Below are positions 52,136-60,416 of a DNA stretch of 64,000 bases, in pieces (position 1 is the first letter of the stretch; each line of letters starts with the position of its first letter). The DNA lies in the NCBI RefSeq assembly GCF_001905725.1, contig NZ_LIWB01000003.1, positions 62,001 to 126,000 on the forward strand, read 5' to 3'. The notes under the pieces are model-generated. The model searched no databases and had not been told where the DNA came from. It saw nothing but the letters and a program-made list of their open reading frames with translations. The DNA is from Streptomyces sp. CB02400. GTDB taxonomy: Bacteria; Actinomycetota; Actinomycetes; Streptomycetales; Streptomycetaceae. The position numbers were made by a program, and so were the translations under genes.

Positions 52136-52729
52136 TCACGGAGACCGGTCCTCCAGGTACCGGGTGTGCGACTCCTGCCGCCGCGCCTCCGTCTCCCGCA
52201 GGCCCTGCGCCAGCCGCTCCGCCTCCGCGTGCAGCAGCTCGAGCTGACGCACCAGGTGCTGCTCCGGAGGCACCTGCCCGGGTGTCAGCCGCGTCCACCA
52301 GCGGGTCCGTGCGTAGACGTCGACGGCCTCCGGCACGTCCTGCCGCACGGCCCGGGACAGGGTGTGCACGGCGTCCGGGTCCTGGGCGAGGATCTCGGTC
52401 ACCCACCCGGGATCCAGCAGCGCGGCCAGCAGTTCCGTCAGCATGGTGAGCCGGTCCGTCGCGGTGGGCGGCAGGTCGACGTCCCCCAGGTACTCCCGCA
52501 GCCGCCCGAAGTCGGCCCGCACCTCGTCGAGCTGCGCGGACGGGTCCGGGAAGGCGGGCGGCGCGGGCCGCTCGGGCGGGGCGACCAGCGCGCCCGCCCC
52601 GTACAGCCCGGCCACCACGACCGGCCAGTACGGTCCCGCCACGCCCGTGAACGTCAGTACCAGCCCCGCCAGCCCGCCCACACACCCGGCGATGTTCTTG
52701 CGGGACTCCACGTACCTACTGATAACCAC
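52136..52729 (-). CDS. Membrane protein ending the TelA/VWA operon
   Basis: The 197-residue protein starts at GTG 52729 and overlaps the VWA gene by 14 nt, with GAGGAG five nt upstream inside that gene. Two TM segments (about 13-50; VGGLAGLVLTFTGVAG, YWPVVVAGLYGAGALV) precede a cytoplasmic helical domain with coiled-coil character (about 150-190; LVRQLELLHAEAERLAQGLR). No known domain is recognised. The tight coupling means it is made with the VWA lipoprotein and may anchor TelA. Confidence 0.72.
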   Translation of the reverse strand: MVISRYVESRKNIAGCVGGLAGLVLTFTGVAGPYWPVVVAGLYGAGALVAPPERPAPPAFPDPSAQLDEVRADFGRLREYLGDVDLPPTATDRLTMLTELLAALLDPGWVTEILAQDPDAVHTLSRAVRQDVPEAVDVYARTRWWTRLTPGQVPPEQHLVRQLELLHAEAERLAQGLRETEARRQESHTRYLEDRSP

Positions 52730-54260
52730 GGATCTCCTCGAACGCCCCGTCCAGCGAACCCTGCCCGTCGAACAGCCGGCCGCCGGTCAGCTCGGCGATG
52801 TGCTCCAGCTCGGCCCGGTCGGAGTCGCCGAACAGGATGGGGAAGACGGGGATGTCCTGCCGCTCGCGGGCCAGCCCCGCGTAGAAGGCGTCGAAGTCAC
52901 CGGCCCCGTCGCCCGCCGTGTTCTCGCCGTCCGTCATCAGCACGATCGACGTGAACGTGTCCTCACCGCCGCCCAGATGGTCGTACGCCTTCCGCAGGGA
53001 CGTGTAGATCGCGGTGTCGCCCTCGGCCCGCAGCTCTTCCGTGTCCCGGCGGATCGCGGCGATCCCCCGCCGCGGATCGTCGGGGCGCACGACATGGGTG
53101 CGCACGCTCTTCACGTCCGTGCCGAACGGCATCAGGGTGATCTCCTCCCGGTCGCGGAAGTCGCCGGTGAGGCCGGTGAGGGCCTGCTTCAGCCGGCCGA
53201 TCCGCTCGCCCTCCATCGAGCCGGAGGTGTCGAGGACGTACACCGTCCGGGAGGGGCGGCGCAGCTGGTTCTCGTACGCGTCGAGCAGCCCGTCGGCGAC
53301 GGAACGACTGCCGGGGAAGGGCAGTTCGCGCCTGCGGCCGGTGTCCAGTCCGGCCGCGGGTTCCACCGAGGCGACGACCGGGCGGCGCAGCGTGCGGTCG
53401 GTGATCAGCCGCTGCACGGCGTCCGAGCGCAGCGCCTCCGTTACCCGGCGCACGTCGTCGCGGGTGGCCGCGTCGGTGGAGGCGAGGGAGGAGAGCGGAT
53501 AGTCGGCGGTGACCACCCCGTCCTTCGGGCGGATCACCGTCAGGCCCTTGAAGCCCTTGAGGACGGACTCGTAGTTGAGGAGCGCGTCGACGTCACCGCG
53601 GCGGTCGTACGCGCCCGCCAGCCAGCCCGACGAACCCGAGGTGAGCTTCTGCCCCTCGAAGAACTCCTTCAGCCGTGGCGTCGCCTTCGTCACGTCGGCG
53701 TCGGTGAGCGCGGACTGCGCGCCGGAGAGCGCCGAGGCGACGGAGACCAGCGTGGAGAAACCGGAGTTGGAGCGGGTCGGGTCGGTCATGCCGTAGGTGA
53801 GCCCGCCGTCCCGGACGGCCCGCTCGATCGCGGACCAGGTGACCTCCTCCGGCTTCCAGCCCAGCCGTTCCACGGTGGCCGTCCTGACACCGATGGCGAC
53901 GGGGCTCGTCATCACGGGCGTCTCCGAGACGACCTTCTCGGCCGCCTCCGGGCGCAGCCGCAGATAGTCGTTGGAGGACAGCCACACGGCGTCGTACCGG
54001 CCGTCCGTCTTCCCCGTGGCCAGCATGTCCACGGCGTCGAGCGTTCCCATGTAGGTCGGCCGGACGGTGACGCCGGTGTCCTTCTCGACCCGTTCGAGGA
54101 CCGGGGTCATGTCGCTGAGTTCGCTGGAGGCCAGCACCCGCAGCGTGCCCGGCGCGGCGGCGTGCGGGTCCTCGTCGTCCCGCGAGTCCGGCCCGGCGGT
54201 GCACGCGCTCAGCAGGATTGTGCCGGCGGCGAGCAGCGCGGCCAGGGACCGTCGTCTCAT
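52716..54260 (-). CDS. Substrate-binding plus VWA-domain lipoprotein
   Basis: The 514-residue lipoprotein has lipobox ILLSACTAG, then a periplasmic-binding-protein-like domain (about 35-300; LRVLASSELSDMTPVLERV, TDPTRSNSGFSTL). A C-terminal VWA domain (about 320-505) follows. The metal-ion adhesion site is complete: DTSGSMEG, a Thr in DTAIYTSL, and Asp in LMTDGEN. It joins ligand binding to a metal-dependent protein-protein module outside the cell. ATG 54260 overlaps the telA-like stop as ATGA. Confidence 0.88.
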   Translation of the reverse strand: MRRRSLAALLAAGTILLSACTAGPDSRDDEDPHAAAPGTLRVLASSELSDMTPVLERVEKDTGVTVRPTYMGTLDAVDMLATGKTDGRYDAVWLSSNDYLRLRPEAAEKVVSETPVMTSPVAIGVRTATVERLGWKPEEVTWSAIERAVRDGGLTYGMTDPTRSNSGFSTLVSVASALSGAQSALTDADVTKATPRLKEFFEGQKLTSGSSGWLAGAYDRRGDVDALLNYESVLKGFKGLTVIRPKDGVVTADYPLSSLASTDAATRDDVRRVTEALRSDAVQRLITDRTLRRPVVASVEPAAGLDTGRRRELPFPGSRSVADGLLDAYENQLRRPSRTVYVLDTSGSMEGERIGRLKQALTGLTGDFRDREEITLMPFGTDVKSVRTHVVRPDDPRRGIAAIRRDTEELRAEGDTAIYTSLRKAYDHLGGGEDTFTSIVLMTDGENTAGDGAGDFDAFYAGLARERQDIPVFPILFGDSDRAELEHIAELTGGRLFDGQGSLDGAFEEIRGYQ

Positions 54261-55432
54261 CCGAGGCCGCCTTCCAGCACACCCTGCGACCGGCTGCGCT
54301 CCAAGTAGGTGCTCGCGTGCTGGAGTTCGGAGGTCAGGTTCTCCACCGTCGCCGCCATGGCCTCGGTCGCCCGCACCTTGTAGGTGTCGATGGCGTCGAG
54401 GGTGCGGTAGATCTGCTGGAACGCGGTGCGCAGGGTCTCGGCCCCGACCGCCGGGTCGGCGGCGATGCGCCGGCTCTCCCCGCTCTGCGTCGCCAGCATC
54501 TCCGCGTTGCCCCGGATCAGCTCCTCGGTGGTCCCGCGCAGCGCGTCGACCTGCTCGACGACCTTCTTCTGGTGGTCGAGCGCGGACGCCAGCATCACGG
54601 AGATCCGCAGCGCCGACACGGTCGTCGTGGCCGCCCGGTCCACGCCCTTGATCAGCTCGTCGTTGTTGCGCCGTACGACGTCCATGGCGAGGTAGCCCTG
54701 CGCGCACACGGCGAGCTGGGTGAGCAGGTCCTGGTGCTTCTGCCGGACGGGGAAGAGGACGTCGGCGCGGAGCGAGTCGGCCTGTACGGGATCGGTGGTC
54801 CCGACGCCCGCGATGTGCCGCTCCACGGCCGAGTCCAGGGCCTCCGTCAGGACGACGTACTCCTGGAGCTTGCCCATGGTCTCCCACAGGCGGACCCGCT
54901 CCGTCTGCAACGCGGCGTTGTCGCGGCGCAGTTCGTCCTGTCCGCCGCGCAGCGCGCCCACGATGCCGTTCAGGGTGCCCTGCGCGGAGGCGTACTTGGC
55001 GACGTGGTCGCGCAGCCGGTTGCCGCCGGGCAGCCGGGAGAGGAACTTGCGGCCCCTGTTCGCGGGCAGGTCGCGCGGGTCCAGGTCCTCGACCACGCGC
55101 CGCAGCTCCACGAGCGACCCGGCGACCTTGGACTGGGCGTCGCCGCCCTTGCCGGGCAGGCTCCGGACCGTGCGTTCCAGCATGCGGTTGGACTGCGCGG
55201 TGGCGGTACGCATCTCACCGGCACCCAGTGCGGTGATCTCACCGACCTTGCCCGCGAACTCGGGGGAGCGGGCGTCCAGGACGGCCAGCCCCTCGACGTA
55301 CGCGGCGGCCTTGGCCGCCATGTCGGCGCGTACGCCGTCGTCGACGGGCACGAGTCCGCCGGCCCTCTCCCGGGGCACGGGCGCGACGGCCTCGGGCGGT
55401 GTGAGGACGAAGTCCCCGTCGGTGCTGCTCAT
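54257..55432 (-). CDS. TelA-family (toxic anion resistance) protein
   Basis: The 391-residue, almost wholly helical soluble protein matches the TelA family in length and in its KLQEYVVLTEALDSAVERHI and DVLFPVRQKHQDLLTQLAV segments, which precede the long helices AMDVVRRNNDELIKGVDRA. TelA-like proteins are linked to tellurite, bacteriocin and envelope stress tolerance, often with Ter proteins, but their biochemical role is not settled. No terC, terD or kinase gene is adjacent. GGGGGAA about 9 nt upstream supports ATG 55432. Confidence 0.88.
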   Translation of the reverse strand: MSSTDGDFVLTPPEAVAPVPRERAGGLVPVDDGVRADMAAKAAAYVEGLAVLDARSPEFAGKVGEITALGAGEMRTATAQSNRMLERTVRSLPGKGGDAQSKVAGSLVELRRVVEDLDPRDLPANRGRKFLSRLPGGNRLRDHVAKYASAQGTLNGIVGALRGGQDELRRDNAALQTERVRLWETMGKLQEYVVLTEALDSAVERHIAGVGTTDPVQADSLRADVLFPVRQKHQDLLTQLAVCAQGYLAMDVVRRNNDELIKGVDRAATTTVSALRISVMLASALDHQKKVVEQVDALRGTTEELIRGNAEMLATQSGESRRIAADPAVGAETLRTAFQQIYRTLDAIDTYKVRATEAMAATVENLTSELQHASTYLERSRSQGVLEGGLG

Positions 55433-55448
55433 CTGTCGCTGTTCCCCC

Positions 55449-56525
55449 TTATCCGCGCGCCCGTCGCGCCAGCTCGTGCAGCACCGCGGAGGTGGGCACG
55501 GGCGCCTGGCGGACGCCGGTCAGTCGCTGCTTGAGGTAGGCGGTGCGGCCCACGGCGGCCGCCGCGAACTCGGTGACGTCGCCCTGCGGGCGGAAACCGT
55601 GCCGGACGGCCAGTTTGCGCAGAGCCGGGTCGTCGCCGAGGAGTTCGGCGACCTTCCGGCCGTTCTCGGTGAGCGGTACGACGGTGTGGTCGCTGTTGAC
55701 CGTGGTGTCCGGGTAGAGGACGGCGAGGTCGTCCGCGTTCTGCTGCTCGTTGAGGAGCGCGGCCACCTGGGACTCGTAGACGAGGACGAGCGGGTTGCCG
55801 GCCCCGCTGACGAAGTCCCGGAACGCCGCGTCCGTGCCGGCCTGCTGGGCGCCCTGGACGCCGACCAGCTTGCGCAGCAGGGGAGCGGTGCGCCCGATCT
55901 CGGCGTCGCTCGCGACCACCTTGCCGCCGTTGGCGACGTAGGAGGCGGCGGCCAGGTACAGCGCACCGGAGTTGGAGGTCTCCGGGTCGGTGCTGGAGAT
56001 GTAGAGGGTGCCGGTCAGCTCCCCGTACTTCCCGGCCCCCTCGAGCTGCTGCCAGGTGCGGTCGTGCTCGGCCGCGTCGAGGTAGGCGGCCATCTTCAGC
56101 GTGCCCGGGTTCTTCCCGTCGAGCACGGCCAGCCCGTTGGCGGCCAGCACCTCGGCGGCACCGCGACGGGACACGACGACGAGGGGCGAGTAGAACGGGC
56201 GCGGGAGCATTCCCCGTACCCCGTGCTTCTCGGCCAGCTCGGCGGCGGGCGCCCGGCTGGACGGGAACGCCAGGTCGTACCCCTTGAGGTCCAGCCCTTC
56301 CATGGCCCAGGACCCGGAGGTCTCGGCCTCGACGGTGTAGCCCTTGGCGGCGAGGGCCTCCACCACGTCCGGATCGGCGAAGAACCCCGCCTTCTCCGAT
56401 CCGATCACCATGCGCACGGTCTTCGTTGCCGTGCCCGTCTCCCCGCTGTCCCGGCCCGCGACGACGGCGGCCACCACACCGGCCGTCAGCAGCACCGCGA
56501 GGACGATTCCCGTAATCCGTCTCAC
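55449..56525 (-). CDS. Exported substrate-binding-like protein heading the TelA operon
   Basis: The 358-residue protein starts at GTG 56525 and has an N-terminal hydrophobic segment (TGIVLAVLLTAGVVAAVVAG) without a lipobox Cys, so it is either anchored by that segment or cleaved. The rest is one substrate-binding-protein fold (VRMVIGSEKAGFFADPDVVE; SSTDPETSNSGALYLAA), related to the N-terminal half of the VWA lipoprotein two genes down. Only 16 nt separate it from the TelA gene. No ABC permease accompanies it, so it is probably a sensor or receptor. Confidence 0.78.
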   Translation of the reverse strand: MRRITGIVLAVLLTAGVVAAVVAGRDSGETGTATKTVRMVIGSEKAGFFADPDVVEALAAKGYTVEAETSGSWAMEGLDLKGYDLAFPSSRAPAAELAEKHGVRGMLPRPFYSPLVVVSRRGAAEVLAANGLAVLDGKNPGTLKMAAYLDAAEHDRTWQQLEGAGKYGELTGTLYISSTDPETSNSGALYLAAASYVANGGKVVASDAEIGRTAPLLRKLVGVQGAQQAGTDAAFRDFVSGAGNPLVLVYESQVAALLNEQQNADDLAVLYPDTTVNSDHTVVPLTENGRKVAELLGDDPALRKLAVRHGFRPQGDVTEFAAAAVGRTAYLKQRLTGVRQAPVPTSAVLHELARRARG

Positions 56526-56941
56526 GCCCGGAGCATCCCGCCGGAATCCAACGTTCCCCGGCGGCCCCGGTGAACGGCCGGTGTCCGGGTGATACCGGTA
56601 CGCAACAGGAACCGGCCAATCCGGCCGGCGGGCGCGGGACGTCACTCGTCCGCGCCCGCCGGCCGGTGGTTCCGTGGCTCGGATCAGCAGGCGCTCCTCG
56701 CCCGGTCGGCGGACCTCTCGAAGACGGCCCGGGCACCGCGCGGTTCCTCGCCGGGTATCGCGACGGGACGCAGGCCAGGAGCGGCAGTACCCGGCCGGAT
56801 GTGAACCACGGGTGAAGGACCTGGGGTTGTTCGCCCACAGGGCCCGGTTCCCGTCCGTCCGGGTACAACCCCTGCCCCACCCGGACCGTCGTGCGTATGG
56901 CCCCCCACGCCTCACTGCTGTCCTTCGAGACTGGAGCAATC
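56526..56941. other. Divergent interval with an unexpected strong hairpin
   Basis: These 416 bp separate divergent genes. CCGGCCGGCGGGCGCGG (56621-56637) pairs perfectly with CCGCGCCCGCCGGCCGG (56650-56666), a terminator-like stem where neither neighbour ends. On the minus strand a 74-codon frame (56908 to 56684) stops 18 nt before it, ending ...AVFERSADRARSAC. This could be a small gene or a degraded one; the codon use is GC-rich but the frame has no convincing ribosome-binding site. The two flanking promoters must also lie here. Confidence 0.4.
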
Positions 56942-58423
56942 TTGCGCACACGCACCCTGGCCGTCGCCCTGGCGGTCGCCACGGCAGCCGCGGGCCTGTC
57001 CCTGACCCTCGCCCCCACAGCGAGCGCGGCGACCTCCGCGGCCGACGACTTCAACGGCGACGGCGTCGCCGACCTCGTCGTGGCCACCCCCGGTGCTCCC
57101 GTCGACGGCCGTACCGACGCCGGCTCGGTCACCGTCCTGTACGGGTCCGCCGACGGCGTCTCGCCCGCCCGCTCGACCACCCTCACCCAGAACTCCGCGG
57201 GCGTCCCCGGCGACGCCGGCTCGTACCAGCTGTTCGGCGCCACGCACGCCAGTGGCGACCTGGACGCCGACGGTTACACCGACCTCGTCGTCGGAGCGCC
57301 GGGCGAAGCGGTGCGGTACAGCAGCTCCTACGGCACGCTCACCGTGCTGTGGGGCGGCCCGGACGGCCTGAGCGGCGACGGCATGACGATGGTCAGCCCG
57401 TACGCCACCAGCGAGTGGTCCGCGGAGAAGGACTACGGCAAGAAGGTCGTCGTCGCCGACCTGGACGGCGACGGCGTCCCGCAGATCGCCACCCTCAGCC
57501 GCACCAACCTGTGGGCGTACGACGACCTGGCGGGCCGCACGGCGCCCACCGATGTGGCGCGCTTCCACAACTACAACGCCTACATACAGCCGCGCACCCT
57601 CACCGCCGGCGACTTCACCGGCGCCGGACGCGCCCAGCTCGTCGTCACCGGCCCGGAGAACTGCGGCGGGACGGCGGGCGGCTGCCGGCACACCGGCGTC
57701 TACACGTGGAGCGACAGCGGGCTGGAGGCGGTCTCCGTGCCGTCCCCGGGCACCGACGCCTCCGGTACGGGCGAGGCACCCACCGTCTCCGTCGCGGCCG
57801 GGGACATCGACGGCGACGGCCACGCCGACCTCGTCACCGGCCACGTTCCCGCCTCGGCGACGACCACGGGCGAGTACTCGGACGCCGCGGGCCTCCTCCA
57901 CGTCCGCTACGGCAGCGCGGACGGCCTCGGCGCCCACCGCACCGCCACGCTCGACGCCCCGGGCGGCAGCCGGGCCGGCGACAACTTCGGCGCCTCCGTC
58001 GCGGTCGGCGACGTCACGGGCGACGGCTACGACGACGTGGCGGTCGGGGCGCCGGGCGCGACGGTCCGGGGCGTGTCGGGGACCGGCGCGACGGTGCTGC
58101 TCCGGGGCACGGCCACCGGCCTGACCGACACCGGCGCCCAGGTGTTCCACCAGGCCGCCGACGGCGTGCCCGACACGGCGGAGACGGACGACTGGTTCGG
58201 CTCCGCCGTGGACATCGCCGACCTCGACGGTGACGGCGCGGCGGACCTCACGGTCGCGGCGAAGGGCGAGGACGTCTTCGCCGGATCGGTGCGCGACGGC
58301 GCCGACTGGGTGCTGCGCGGCTCGGCGACCGGCCTGACGACGGCCGGCGCGACCTCGTTCGGCCCGCGGGACTTCGGCCTCACCCACCCGAACGCCGAGT
58401 TCGGCTCGGTCCTGGGCGGCTGA
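56942..58423 (+). CDS. Secreted FG-GAP (integrin-like beta-propeller) protein
   Basis: The 493-residue exported protein starts at TTG 56942 with GGAG five nt upstream, and has a signal peptide ending PTASAA. Seven FG-GAP repeats follow, each with a calcium-binding DxDxDG-type loop (DFNGDGVADLVV, DLDADGYTDLVVG, DIDGDGHADLVTG and others). The whole mature protein is one seven-bladed propeller with no catalytic domain. Streptomycetes secrete many such proteins of unclear function, possibly adhesive or calcium-dependent binding. It is divergent from the TelA operon. Confidence 0.88.
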   Translation: MRTRTLAVALAVATAAAGLSLTLAPTASAATSAADDFNGDGVADLVVATPGAPVDGRTDAGSVTVLYGSADGVSPARSTTLTQNSAGVPGDAGSYQLFGATHASGDLDADGYTDLVVGAPGEAVRYSSSYGTLTVLWGGPDGLSGDGMTMVSPYATSEWSAEKDYGKKVVVADLDGDGVPQIATLSRTNLWAYDDLAGRTAPTDVARFHNYNAYIQPRTLTAGDFTGAGRAQLVVTGPENCGGTAGGCRHTGVYTWSDSGLEAVSVPSPGTDASGTGEAPTVSVAAGDIDGDGHADLVTGHVPASATTTGEYSDAAGLLHVRYGSADGLGAHRTATLDAPGGSRAGDNFGASVAVGDVTGDGYDDVAVGAPGATVRGVSGTGATVLLRGTATGLTDTGAQVFHQAADGVPDTAETDDWFGSAVDIADLDGDGAADLTVAAKGEDVFAGSVRDGADWVLRGSATGLTTAGATSFGPRDFGLTHPNAEFGSVLGG

Positions 58424-58452
58424 TCCCCGGCCGCACGGCATGAGGGACGACT

Positions 58453-58483
58453 ACCGCGGGCCGCGGCCCGCCCGGACCGCGGT
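58453..58483. terminator. Convergent terminator after the FG-GAP gene
   Basis: ACCGCGG (58453-58459) pairs with CCGCGGT (58477-58483), and a further palindrome CGGGCCGCGGCCCG (58457-58470) lies inside. It is between the FG-GAP gene and the convergent MarR gene. Confidence 0.5.
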
Positions 58484-58503
58484 GGTCGGCCGTCGGGCGG
58501 CCA

Positions 58504-59010
58504 TCATGTGACGGCCGTGTCGCCGAGGTTCTCCAGCACCTGCCGGAGGCCCTCGGCGGTCTTCTCGACCAGGCCGCGGTCCACGCCGACGAGCAGTTGC
58601 GCGTAGTCCGCCAGATGGTCGGCGAAGGCGGCCCGGGTGACCTCGTGTCCGTGCTCGGTGAGGCGGATCTTGACGGTGCGCCGGTCGCCGCCTTCGCGCA
58701 CCCGCTCGACGAGGCCCTTGGCCTCCATCCTGTCGATGCGGTTGGTGATCGCTCCGGAGGTCACCATGGACGCTTTGAGGAAGGCCCCGGCGGTGAGGGC
58801 ATAGGGAGGCCCGGAGCGCTGCAGCGTGGTGAGCACGTCGAACTCGCCGTGTTCCACTCCGTGCGCGGCGGCCGTGGCCCTGGCGGACTTGTCGATCACC
58901 CGGGCCAGCCGCTGGATCCGTGCGAAGAGTTCCACCGGCCAGAGATCCCCCACCACATCGGGACGCTCCTTCGCCCACTGGTCGATGATCGCGTCCACGG
59001 CATCGCTCAT
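58504..59010 (-). CDS. MarR-family regulator of the cupin-VOC operon
   Basis: The 168-residue winged-helix protein has an HTH around FLKASMVTSGAITNRIDRME and wing LVERVREGGDRRTVKIRLTE. ATG 59010 (MSDAVDA) has GGAGAGGAG eight nt upstream; a longer in-frame start at 59043 is less likely. It is divergent from the cupin gene, and the 113-bp gap holds three copies of one 12-bp operator, so it almost certainly represses both directions. Confidence 0.9.
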   Translation of the reverse strand: MSDAVDAIIDQWAKERPDVVGDLWPVELFARIQRLARVIDKSARATAAAHGVEHGEFDVLTTLQRSGPPYALTAGAFLKASMVTSGAITNRIDRMEAKGLVERVREGGDRRTVKIRLTEHGHEVTRAAFADHLADYAQLLVGVDRGLVEKTAEGLRQVLENLGDTAVT

Positions 59011-59038
59011 CTCCGTCGCTCCTCTCCACCAACATCTT

Positions 59039-59096
59039 CTCAACGTTAAGAGACTTGACGTTGAGACGCCTGTGCTGCTTTTATCTTAACGTTGAG
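59039..59096. promoter_or_regulatory. Three MarR operator copies
   Basis: CTCAACGTTAAG (59039-59050) is the exact reverse complement of CTTAACGTTGAG (59085-59096), and CTTGACGTTGAG (59054-59065) differs from the latter by one base. All three share the AACGTT or GACGTT core. They fill the gap between the divergent MarR and cupin genes and overlap the sites where both promoters must lie. Confidence 0.8.
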
Positions 59097-59123
59097 ATTA
59101 TCAAGGTTGAAGGAGGAGCCGCC

Positions 59124-59624
59124 ATGCCCGCGACCGACACTCCGCCCGCGGTGGTGCTGACCCGTCATGCGGACGCCGAGACCTGTTCCGACCCGAGCAG
59201 CGTGATGACCCTCCTGGCCGATTCGGACGGCAGCGCGGGTGGCTTCACGAGCTACCGGTCCACCTTCGCGAAGGGCGCGGCAGGAGCGCCGGCCCACTTC
59301 CACACCCGGGCATCGGAGCTGTTCTTCGTGATCAGCGGATCTCTGCGGGTGCTGGTGGGTGAGGAAGTCACCGTCCTGGAGGAAGGCGACTTCCTCGCGG
59401 TCCCGCCCCGCACCCCGCACGCCTTCGCGGCCGCCCCGGGCTGTGAAGCGGACGTCCTGTTCGTCTTCACCCCCGGCATGGGCAGGTTCGACTACCTGCG
59501 CCTGCTCGGCCGGGTGATGCGTGGCGAGGCCGACCCGAAGGAGATCGCCGAGTCGTCGGAGCGCTTCGACAACCACTACGTCGACAGCCCCGTATGGCGT
59601 GCCGCCCTGGAGGGTTCCGCGTGA
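59124..59624 (+). CDS. Cupin-domain protein
   Basis: The 166-residue protein is a single cupin: motif 1 is PAHFHTRASELFFVISGSLR and motif 2 is FLAVPPRTPHAFAA. The His-x-His, Glu and His needed for metal binding are present, so a metal-dependent dioxygenase, isomerase or binding role is possible. AAGGAGGAG precedes ATG 59124. It overlaps the VOC gene as GTGA and is divergent from the MarR regulator, so it is probably induced by a small molecule that the regulator senses, perhaps an antibiotic or aromatic compound. Confidence 0.88.
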   Translation: MPATDTPPAVVLTRHADAETCSDPSSVMTLLADSDGSAGGFTSYRSTFAKGAAGAPAHFHTRASELFFVISGSLRVLVGEEVTVLEEGDFLAVPPRTPHAFAAAPGCEADVLFVFTPGMGRFDYLRLLGRVMRGEADPKEIAESSERFDNHYVDSPVWRAALEGSA

Positions 59625-60022
59625 TCGGCCCCACGACCCGGATCCGGGTGGCCCGGCCCTCGAGGGACCTGGTCGCCGCCGAACGCTTCTACGTGGAGGG
59701 CCTCGGGCTCGAAGTGCTATGGCGGACCACCGAACGGGTCCCCGGCGAGCACGACTTGCTCATGGTCGGGCCGCCGGGCGCCGCCTGGCACTTCGAACTC
59801 ACCCGTGACCCCGAACGGCCGATCGAGCCCACTCCGACAGTGGACGACCTGTTCGTGGTCTACCTCGGCGCCCCGGTCGCCGCATCGCTGGTCGAACGCC
59901 TGGAGGCACACGGGGGCACCAGGACTCCCGCGCACAACCCCTACTGGGACGAGTACGGCGTGACCGTCGCGGATCCCGACGGATACCTCCTCGTCCTGTG
60001 CTCACGCGACTGGACCGCCTGA
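59621..60022 (+). CDS. VOC (glyoxalase/bleomycin resistance) family protein
   Basis: The 133-residue protein has the two beta-alpha-beta-beta-beta units of the VOC superfamily (RPSRDLVAAERFYVEGLGLE; YGVTVADPDGYLLVL). GTG 59621 overlaps the cupin stop as GTGA, so the two are translationally coupled. Some members bind and sequester antibiotics and others open epoxide rings or isomerise thiol adducts; the sequence does not decide among these. Confidence 0.88.
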   Translation: MIGPTTRIRVARPSRDLVAAERFYVEGLGLEVLWRTTERVPGEHDLLMVGPPGAAWHFELTRDPERPIEPTPTVDDLFVVYLGAPVAASLVERLEAHGGTRTPAHNPYWDEYGVTVADPDGYLLVLCSRDWTA

Positions 60023-60216
60023 ACCCGGGGTCCGCCCATCGGGTGTCCCCGGCCGGGCCCGGTGTCAGGTCCAGGGCCGGCCGGCCGCCGCCGTTGTCGC
60101 CGAAGGCGATCCGTCCGGGCCGGCCGACCAGGCCCTGCACGGCGTCGTCCGGCGCGGTGGTGACCGCCCCCGTGGCGGCGAACTGCCGGAGGGGAAGCGG
60201 CTGCTCGTGGCAGGGC
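60023..60216 (-). pseudogene. Possible relic of an SMI1/KNR4-like gene
   Basis: On the minus strand, the frame running from about 60216 to 60023 encodes PLRQFAATGAVTTAPDDAVQ and then GRIAFGDNGGGRPALDLTPG. The run of FGDNGGGRPALDL is characteristic of SMI1/KNR4 (SUKH) immunity-like proteins. There is no start codon with a ribosome-binding site and the frame continues as antisense to the VOC gene, so this would be a truncated remnant. The rest of this 394-bp gap to 60417 shows nothing else I can identify. Confidence 0.35.
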
Positions 60217-60416
60217 GGCTCCCGGTCCCAGGGCCGGCCACCGACAGCGCCGTTTCGGCGTAGCCGGCGCGACGCCACACCGCCGGAAACCTGCCGCGAT
60301 GCGCGGTGCGCCGGTGTACGCTCCCGATCTCGTACGACCCGAACAGCTGTTCCCTGTTCCATGGTTGGGGGCGGCTTTCCAGTACGGGTCGTCAATACAG
60401 CCTGTGGGGGGCACAG

